Below are positions 57,269 to 64,000 of a stretch of 64,000 bases of DNA, in pieces. The DNA lies in assembly GCF_003205495.1 (NCBI RefSeq), contig NZ_QJRX01000006.1, positions 164,606 through 228,605 on the forward strand, read 5' to 3'. Source of the stretch: Aquipseudomonas alcaligenes (GTDB lineage Bacteria > Pseudomonadota > Gammaproteobacteria > Pseudomonadales > Pseudomonadaceae). The notes under the pieces are model-generated. The model did no database searches. It had not been told where the DNA came from and worked only from the letters and a program-made list of their open reading frames with translations. The position numbers were made by a program, and so were the translations under genes. The stretch's first letter is position 1. Every line of letters starts with the position of its first letter.

Positions 57269-57346
57269 GCGCCGTTGATGCGTTTGGGTAACGCCCCATC
57301 CGAGCCTGACAGGCGGTCTTTCGGCCTGCTGCAGCGCCCCTCGGAC
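57267..57346 (-). promoter_or_regulatory. SAH riboswitch
   Basis: Read leftward, the element shows the S-adenosylhomocysteine riboswitch architecture. P1 pairs CCGAG (57344-57340) with CTCGG (57304-57300); P2 is CAGGC/GCCTG; P4 is GCGTT/AACGC; the pseudoknot pairs GGGCGC (57339-57334) with GCGCCC (57272-57267). The conserved blocks CCGAGGGGCGCTGCAGC, CAGGCTCGG and TCAACGGCGCCC match the known class. It ends 31 bases before the ahcY ATG and should turn ahcY-metF on when SAH accumulates. Confidence 0.92.
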
Positions 57347-57356
57347 GGGTGGCGGG

Positions 57357-57380
57357 CATGACCGGGCGGAGCCGGTCATG
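57357..57380 (-). promoter_or_regulatory. Extra hairpin between ahcY promoter and riboswitch
   Basis: CATGACCGG (57357-57365) and CCGGTCATG (57372-57380) make a perfect 9-bp stem with a 6-base loop. It sits in the predicted 5' leader, outside the riboswitch core. Possibly a transcript-stabilising 5' hairpin or an operator. Confidence 0.5.
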
Positions 57381-57392
57381 TGAAGCCCGGCG

Positions 57393-57421
57393 ATTATAGC
57401 CATCCCGGCGCCTCAGCCCAA
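57393..57421 (-). promoter_or_regulatory. Predicted ahcY promoter
   Basis: Leftward: -35 TTGGGC (57421-57416), 17-base spacer, -10 TATAAT (57398-57393), a near-consensus sigma-70 promoter. The predicted start near 57386 leaves a leader of about 150 bases containing the riboswitch. Confidence 0.6.
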
Positions 57422-57449
57422 GGTCTTCCGTCGTGCGACAGCCTGGCGC

Positions 57450-57478
57450 TTGGCGAGCGAAGGGTGGACTGGCAATAC
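57450..57478 (+). promoter_or_regulatory. Predicted promoter for cytochrome c' gene
   Basis: TTGGCG (57450-57455), 17 bases, CAATAC (57473-57478), followed by the ATG at 57512. Plausible sigma-70 match; no further evidence. Confidence 0.4.
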
Positions 57479-57511
57479 TGTCGCCCCTTTCGTCCCTGAC
57501 TGGCTGTAGAT

Positions 57512-59649
<2,138 letters not shown>

Positions 59650-59751
59650 CTAGCCTAGCCGCCCACAGACGAATCTGCCGGTCGCCGAGTGGGGCGGGTG
59701 AAACCCGCGTGGCCCAGTCGCGGGTTGCGCCCTCCCTACAGATTGCCCAAC

Positions 59752-59780
59752 AAAAAGCCCCGCACGGGGCGGGGCTTTTT
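59752..59780. terminator. Terminator after metK
   Basis: AAAAAGCCCCGC-ACGG-GGCGGGGCTTTTT hairpin. Leftward it ends the sahR-metK transcript 16 bases after the metK stop; the flanking A-run gives a U-run in that direction. Confidence 0.92.
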
Positions 59781-59796
59781 GCATTGCCGGTGACCC

Positions 59797-60987
59797 TTAC
59801 AGGCCGGCGGCGGCGCGCAGGGCCTCGACCTTGTCGGTCTTTTCCCAGGTGAAGGTGCTGAAGGTGTCGTTGCCGACGGTCTTCTGCTCCGGGGTGCGGC
59901 CGAAGTGGCCGTAGGCCGCGGTGTCGCGGTACATCGGATGGAGCAGGTCGAGCATCTTGGTGATGGCGTACGGACGTAGGTCGAACACTTCGCGCACCAG
60001 CTTGATGATGGTGTCCTCGCTGACCTTGTTGGTGCCGAAGGTGTTGATCGAGATGGAGGTCGGCTGGGCCACGCCGATGGCGTAGGACACCTGGATCTCG
60101 CAGCGCTCGGCCAGGCCCGCGGCGACGATGTTCTTGGCCACGTAGCGGCCGGCGTAGGCGGCCGAACGGTCGACCTTGGACGGGTCCTTGCCGGAGAAGG
60201 CGCCGCCGCCGTGGCGGGCCATGCCGCCGTAGGAGTCGACGATGATCTTGCGCCCGGTCAGGCCGCAGTCGCCCACCGGGCCGCCGATCACGAAGTTGCC
60301 GGTCGGGTTGATGTGGAACTGGGTGTCCTTGTGCAGCAGCTCGGCCGGCAGGGTGTGCTTGATGATCAGCTCCATCACCGCTTCACGCAGGTCGGGCAGT
60401 GCGACGTCCGGGCTGTGCTGGGTGGACAGCACCACGGCGTCGATGCCGACCACCTTGCCGTGCTCGTAGCGGCAGGTGACCTGGCTCTTGGCATCCGGGC
60501 GCAGCCACGGCAGCAGGCCGGACTTGCGCGCCTCGGCCTGGCGCTCGACCAGGCGGTGCGAGAAGCAGATCGGTGCCGGCATCAGCACGTCGGTCTCGTT
60601 GCTGGCGTAGCCGAACATCAGGCCCTGGTCGCCGGCGCCCTGGTCTTCCGGCTTGGCGCGGTCGACACCCTGGTTGATGTCCGGGGACTGCTTGCCAATG
60701 ATGTTCATCACGCCGCAGGTGGCGCCGTCGAAGCCGACGTCGGAGCTGGTGTAGCCGATGTCGCAGATCACGTCGCGGACGATCTGCTCGAGGTCGACCC
60801 AGGCGCTGGTGGTGACTTCGCCGGCGACGATGGCAACGCCGGTCTTGACCAGGGTCTCCACGGCCACGCGGGCGTGCTTGTCCTGGGCGATGATGGCGTC
60901 GAGGACGGCATCGGAAATCTGGTCGGCGATCTTGTCCGGGTGGCCTTCGGACACGGATTCGGAGGTAAACAGGGAGTATTCGCTCAT
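59797..60987 (-). CDS. metK: S-adenosylmethionine synthetase
   Basis: 396 residues. Makes SAM from methionine and [25 protein letters not shown] (N-terminal His/Asp site), the hexapeptide GAGDQG, and [16 protein letters not shown] are all present. It is 13 bases downstream of the ArsR-methyltransferase gene, so they form one operon. Confidence 0.98.
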   Translation of the reverse strand: MSEYSLFTSESVSEGHPDKIADQISDAVLDAIIAQDKHARVAVETLVKTGVAIVAGEVTTSAWVDLEQIVRDVICDIGYTSSDVGFDGATCGVMNIIGKQSPDINQGVDRAKPEDQGAGDQGLMFGYASNETDVLMPAPICFSHRLVERQAEARKSGLLPWLRPDAKSQVTCRYEHGKVVGIDAVVLSTQHSPDVALPDLREAVMELIIKHTLPAELLHKDTQFHINPTGNFVIGGPVGDCGLTGRKIIVDSYGGMARHGGGAFSGKDPSKVDRSAAYAGRYVAKNIVAAGLAERCEIQVSYAIGVAQPTSISINTFGTNKVSEDTIIKLVREVFDLRPYAITKMLDLLHPMYRDTAAYGHFGRTPEQKTVGNDTFSTFTWEKTDKVEALRAAAGL

Positions 60988-61000
60988 TTCAAAATCCTAT

Positions 61001-61996
61001 TCATACCTGGGTTTGCTTCGCATCCGGCTTGGCGAAGTGCCGTACCTGAATCTGAAAGCCGTTCTTGAGGCCCACATAGAGGCTCTCGCCGGGCGTGAGC
61101 CCCGCGGCATCGGCCCAGCGGGCCAGATCTTCCTGTTCGAAGCCGAGCCAGAGATCGCCGCAGGCCGTCCTGGCCCAGCTCTGGTCATGGCTGCACAACT
61201 CGGTGATCAGCAGGCTGCCGGTCGGTCTGACCAGGCGTGCCAGCTGCTTCAGCGCCTCGGCCGGGGCGGCGAAATGGTGCAGCACCATGTTCACCACCAC
61301 GCAGTCGGCGGCGTCGATCTCGTCGTTGAGGGCATCGGCGAGCTTGAGCTCGACATTGCCCAGTCGTTCTTCATTGCAGCGCTGGCGCGCCAGCTCCAGC
61401 ATCGCCGGGCTGTTGTCCAGCGCCACCACGTGGCGGAAGCGTCGCGCCAGCTCCGGCAGGAAGCCACCGTCGCCGGGGCCGACTTCCAGCGCCGTGCTGC
61501 CGGCGGCGAAGCCCAGCGCATCGAGCAGGGCCAGCACGCTGTCGCGGTACTGCGGCAGACCGGCGATCAGGTCCTGCTGGGCCTGGAACTTGTCCGCCGC
61601 GCGGGCGAAGAAGTCGCGGCTGGCGGCGGCGCGCTGGGCGTGCACGGCGGCGATGCGCGCCTCGACTTCGGCCGGTAGCTGCAGGCCGTCGACCTCCGTC
61701 AGCAGCGCGCCGTGCAGGGTGCCGCCGAGCAGCTCGCCCTGCGACAGAGCGCGGCGGTAGAACACCGCGTTGCCTTCGCGGCGCGTCGCCACCAGGCCGG
61801 CCTGGGCCAGCACCTTGAGGTGGTGGCTCATGCCCGACTGGCCGATGGCGAAGATCTGCGCCAGTTCCAGCACGCCGAACGAGTCGTTGGCCAGCGCGCG
61901 CAGCACGTTCAGGCGCAGCGGATCGCCGCCAGCCTTGCACAGGGCAGCCAGTTCGTCGGCAGGCTCGAAGCGGAGCTGGGGCACGCGCATATTCAT
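61001..61996 (-). CDS. sahR: SahR-like ArsR-family regulator with SAM-methyltransferase domain
   Basis: 331 residues. N-terminal winged helix of ArsR type (KAGGDPLRLNVLRALA, IGQSGMSHHLKVLAQAGLV, 20-75), no metal-site cysteine pattern; C-terminal class I methyltransferase fold (ALEVGPGDGGFLPELA near 168-183). Such fusions next to metK fit SahR, a repressor of methionine-cycle genes that senses SAH. Directly upstream of metK. ATG 61996 or Met3 at 61990 may initiate; no strong ribosome site is visible. Confidence 0.85.
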   Translation of the reverse strand: MNMRVPQLRFEPADELAALCKAGGDPLRLNVLRALANDSFGVLELAQIFAIGQSGMSHHLKVLAQAGLVATRREGNAVFYRRALSQGELLGGTLHGALLTEVDGLQLPAEVEARIAAVHAQRAAASRDFFARAADKFQAQQDLIAGLPQYRDSVLALLDALGFAAGSTALEVGPGDGGFLPELARRFRHVVALDNSPAMLELARQRCNEERLGNVELKLADALNDEIDAADCVVVNMVLHHFAAPAEALKQLARLVRPTGSLLITELCSHDQSWARTACGDLWLGFEQEDLARWADAAGLTPGESLYVGLKNGFQIQVRHFAKPDAKQTQV

Positions 61997-62005
61997 AGGG
62001 GCGGC

Positions 62006-62034
62006 AGTCTAGTCGCTCACTTTTCATCCAGCAA
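62006..62034 (-). promoter_or_regulatory. Predicted promoter of sahR-metK operon
   Basis: Leftward: -35 TTGCTG (62034-62029), 17 bases, -10 TAGACT (62011-62006). The predicted start near 61999 leaves almost no leader before the sahR ATG, implying leaderless or near-leaderless translation. Confidence 0.5.
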
Positions 62035-62036
62035 CA

Positions 62037-62062
62037 GCAATATCAAAAAGTTTTGATATTGC
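62037..62062. promoter_or_regulatory. Putative SahR operator, 12-2-12 inverted repeat
   Basis: GCAATATCAAAA (62037-62048), AG, TTTTGATATTGC (62051-62062): perfect 12-bp arms. It lies 2 bases upstream of the predicted -35 of the sahR-metK operon and overlaps the 3' end of the LysR gene. ArsR dimers bind 12-2-12 repeats, so autoregulation is the simplest reading. Without a T-run on either side it is a poor terminator, although a LysR-terminator role is the alternative. Confidence 0.7.
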
Positions 62063-62933
62063 CTTCGATGAGCTGCAGGAAGGCGGCCGGCGCGGGGTTG
62101 AGCTGGCTGCCGCGACGCCAGAGCACGTGCAGGTCGCGCTCGATCTGCAGGTCGCGCACGTCGAGCTGCACCAGGCGGCCATCGGCCAGCTCGTCCTCGA
62201 CCACCAGCTGCGACAGCCAGGCGATGCCGCGCCCGCCGGCAATCAGGCGCTTGAGCGGTTCGGTGCCGCCGCCGACCATGGCCGCCCGCGCCTCCAGGCC
62301 GAGCTCGGCGTAGGCCTGCTCGATGCTGGCGCGGGCGCCGGAGCCGGGCTCGCGCAGGTACAGCTCGTGCGCCTGCAGTTCGGCCATGCGCAGGTCGCGG
62401 CGGCCGGCCAGCGGATGGGCGGGGCCGGCCACCGGCAGCAGGCGGTCGCGGGCCAGCAGGTGATGGGCGTAGTCGGCGGCGGGGAAGGGACCCTCGACGA
62501 AACCCAGGCTGATCAGCGCGTCGTCCAGCTGCTGCAGCACTTCACGGGTGTTGCTCACCTGCAGGCTAATGAAGACGCCGGGATGCTCCGCACGAAAGTG
62601 GTTCAGCAGTGGCGGCAGCCAGTAGGCGCCGAGGGTGGCGCTGGCGCCGAGAGCCAGTTCGCCATGGCCGAGCCCAGCCAGGTCGCGCAGGTCGCGTTCG
62701 GCGGCCTGCTCGAGGGCGAAGATGCGCTCGGCGAACTGCAGCAGGCGCTGACCGCCCTCGGTCGGCTTGACCCCGCGCGGGTGGCGGTCGAACAGGGCCA
62801 GGCCGAGGCTGGCTTCCAGCTCGCGGATCTCCCGGGTCACCGCCGGCTGGCTGATGTGCAGACGCTGAGCGCCGGCGCTGATGCTGCCGGCCTCGGCGAC
62901 GGCGAGGAAGACCTTGAGGTGGTGCAGGTTCAT
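62043..62933 (-). CDS. LysR-family transcriptional regulator
   Basis: 296 residues. N-terminal winged helix (MNLHHLKVFLAVAEAGSISAGA, HISQPAVTREIRELE, 1-60), then a LysR effector-binding domain. Divergent from the TDT transporter across 111 bases, the classical LTTR arrangement, so it probably controls that transporter. Effector unknown; sulfite or a related anion is possible given the transporter. Confidence 0.92.
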   Translation of the reverse strand: MNLHHLKVFLAVAEAGSISAGAQRLHISQPAVTREIRELEASLGLALFDRHPRGVKPTEGGQRLLQFAERIFALEQAAERDLRDLAGLGHGELALGASATLGAYWLPPLLNHFRAEHPGVFISLQVSNTREVLQQLDDALISLGFVEGPFPAADYAHHLLARDRLLPVAGPAHPLAGRRDLRMAELQAHELYLREPGSGARASIEQAYAELGLEARAAMVGGGTEPLKRLIAGGRGIAWLSQLVVEDELADGRLVQLDVRDLQIERDLHVLWRRGSQLNPAPAAFLQLIEGNIKTF

Positions 62934-62942
62934 GGGGATATG

Positions 62943-62991
62943 GCATGCATAAAAAGTATGTATTGCATGCTGAATATGTATTTTTCATATG
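62943..62991. promoter_or_regulatory. AT-rich repeats in LysR/TDT divergent intergenic region
   Basis: Two GCATGC palindromes (62943-62948 and 62965-62970) flank CATA-AAAAG-TATG; a second TATG-TATTTTT-CATA lies at 62975-62989. A weak promoter TTGCAT-17-CATATG (62963-62991) points to the transporter. Consistent with LysR binding sites. Confidence 0.45.
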
Positions 62992-63044
62992 GCAAGCGCC
63001 TCTCTAGCCTTGGCAGCCTCTTGTTGCTGCCTGCCGTGATACCC

Positions 63045-64000
63045 ATGCCGCGCCCCTTCACCCGTCTGCCCGAACCCTGGGCCTTCGTCCGTCACTTCAC
63101 CCCCAACTGGTTCGCCATGACCATGGGCACCGGCGTACTCGCCCTGGTGATCGCCCACCTGCCCTGGAGCCTGCCGGGGCAGCTGGCCCTGGCCGAGGCC
63201 CTGTGGCTGTTCGCCGTGCTGCTCTTCGCGGTGTTCAGCCTGCTGTTCCTGGCCCGTGCACTGCTGTTTCGCGACACCCTGTGGCCGATGCTGCTGCACC
63301 CGGTGCAGTCGATGTTCCTTGGCGCCATTCCCATGGGCCTGGCCATGCTGATCGGCGGCCTGGTGCAATTCGGCCCGGCACGCTGGGGCGACGGCGTGTA
63401 TGCGCTGGCGCATGCCCTCTGGTGGCTGGATGCGGCCATGGCCCTGGGCAGCGCCTTGCTGGTGCCCTACCTGATGTTTACCCGGCAGAGCCATGCGCTG
63501 GAGAAGATGACCGCCGTGTGGCTGCTGCCGATCGTCGCGCCGGAGGTGGCGGCCGGCGCCGGTGGCGCGCTGATGCCGCACCTGGACCCGGCATCCGCGC
63601 GCCTGGTACTGGTGGTCGGCTTCATCCTCTGGGGCATGTCGCTGGCCCTGGCCTTCTCGCTGATCACCCTGGTGCTGCTGCGCCTGGCCCTGCACAAGCT
63701 GCCGGACACCGACTTCGCTGCCACCAGCTGGCTGCCGCTGGGGCCGCTGGCCACCGGCTGCCTGGGCCTGTTGAGCATGGGCCAGGCGGCGCCGGCGGCC
63801 TTCGCCGGCACCGCGCTGGCCGGCGCCGCCGAGATCGTCCACGGCTTCGGCCTGGTCGGCGGCCTGGCGCTCTGGGGCGCGGGGCTGTGGTGGCTGGTCA
63901 TCGCCGTCCTGTTCACCCGCCACTACATCCGCGACAACATGCCGTTCAACCTCGGCTGGTGGGGCTTCACCTTCCCGCTCGGGGTATTCGCCCTGGCCAC
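63045..64000 (+). CDS. TDT/SLAC1-family transporter, partial
   Basis: 318 residues, open at the window end. Translation begins MPRPFTRLPEPWAFVRHFTP and shows about eight or more membrane segments, with NWFAMTMGTGVLALV near 21-35 and NLGWWGFTFPLGVFALA at the cut end, both characteristic of tellurite-resistance/dicarboxylate (TehA, SLAC1, Ssu1) channels. Likely exports sulfite, or another anion. Starts at ATG 63045; a good ribosome site is not obvious. Confidence 0.85.
   Translation, partial: MPRPFTRLPEPWAFVRHFTPNWFAMTMGTGVLALVIAHLPWSLPGQLALAEALWLFAVLLFAVFSLLFLARALLFRDTLWPMLLHPVQSMFLGAIPMGLAMLIGGLVQFGPARWGDGVYALAHALWWLDAAMALGSALLVPYLMFTRQSHALEKMTAVWLLPIVAPEVAAGAGGALMPHLDPASARLVLVVGFILWGMSLALAFSLITLVLLRLALHKLPDTDFAATSWLPLGPLATGCLGLLSMGQAAPAAFAGTALAGAAEIVHGFGLVGGLALWGAGLWWLVIAVLFTRHYIRDNMPFNLGWWGFTFPLGVFALA

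Overview
The window is high-GC, gene-dense chromosome of a Pseudomonas. The strongest evidence is gene order: yggS-proC-yggT-yggU, metX-metW, rdgB-hemW, pilT-pilU, pyrB-pyrC', ruvX-algH-tonB-gshB and pilG-H-I-J-K-chpA-B-C all occur in the order I recall from P. aeruginosa. The species cannot be fixed from sequence reading alone. Missing chpD/chpE and several inserted genes argue against P. aeruginosa itself. No tRNA, rRNA, CRISPR array, insertion sequence or prophage was seen, and no gene-free stretch exceeds 300 bases.

Layout. 0-11.5 kb: a GspE-like ATPase, two divergent L,D-transpeptidase-family genes, a stomatin/NfeD membrane pair with a lipoprotein hydrolase, rimB-rimK, the heat-shock genes hslR and hslO, and pckA. 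11.5-21.3 kb, leftward: small conserved proteins, hemW, rdgB, metW-metX, a dynamin-like GTPase, yggU, yggT, proC and yggS. 21.3-23.6 kb: the twitching ATPases pilT and pilU. 23.5-26.2 kb: an accessory island with a paired radical-SAM/DUF4130 DNA-repair candidate system under a near-consensus LexA box, and a TM2 protein. 26.2-32 kb, leftward: pyrC', pyrB, pyrR, ruvX, algH, a tonB3-like gene and gshB. 32.2-45.9 kb: the Pil-Chp chemosensory cluster, dominated by the giant kinase ChpA. 45.9-54.8 kb: a sodium:alanine symporter, rsmE, tpm, bioA, cytochrome b561-yceI, rhlE and a solute-binding protein. 54.9-62.9 kb: a methyl-cycle region with metF, ahcY, a cytochrome c', ligB, metK, an ArsR-methyltransferase regulator and a LysR regulator. 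63-64 kb: a TDT-family transporter cut by the window end.

Two systems recur. Twitching and surface sensing are covered by pilT/pilU, the Pil-Chp cluster and the TonB-like gene. The S-adenosylmethionine cycle is covered by metX/metW, metF, ahcY and metK. It carries two separate sensing devices: an SAH riboswitch before ahcY, with pseudoknot and an anti-Shine-Dalgarno hairpin, and a SahR-like regulator with a 12-2-12 inverted repeat before the sahR-metK operon.

The best candidate for an under-described system is the radical-SAM/DUF4130 pair at 23.5-25.7 kb: a helix-hairpin-helix motif, translational coupling and a LexA box together point to damage-inducible DNA repair of unknown chemistry.
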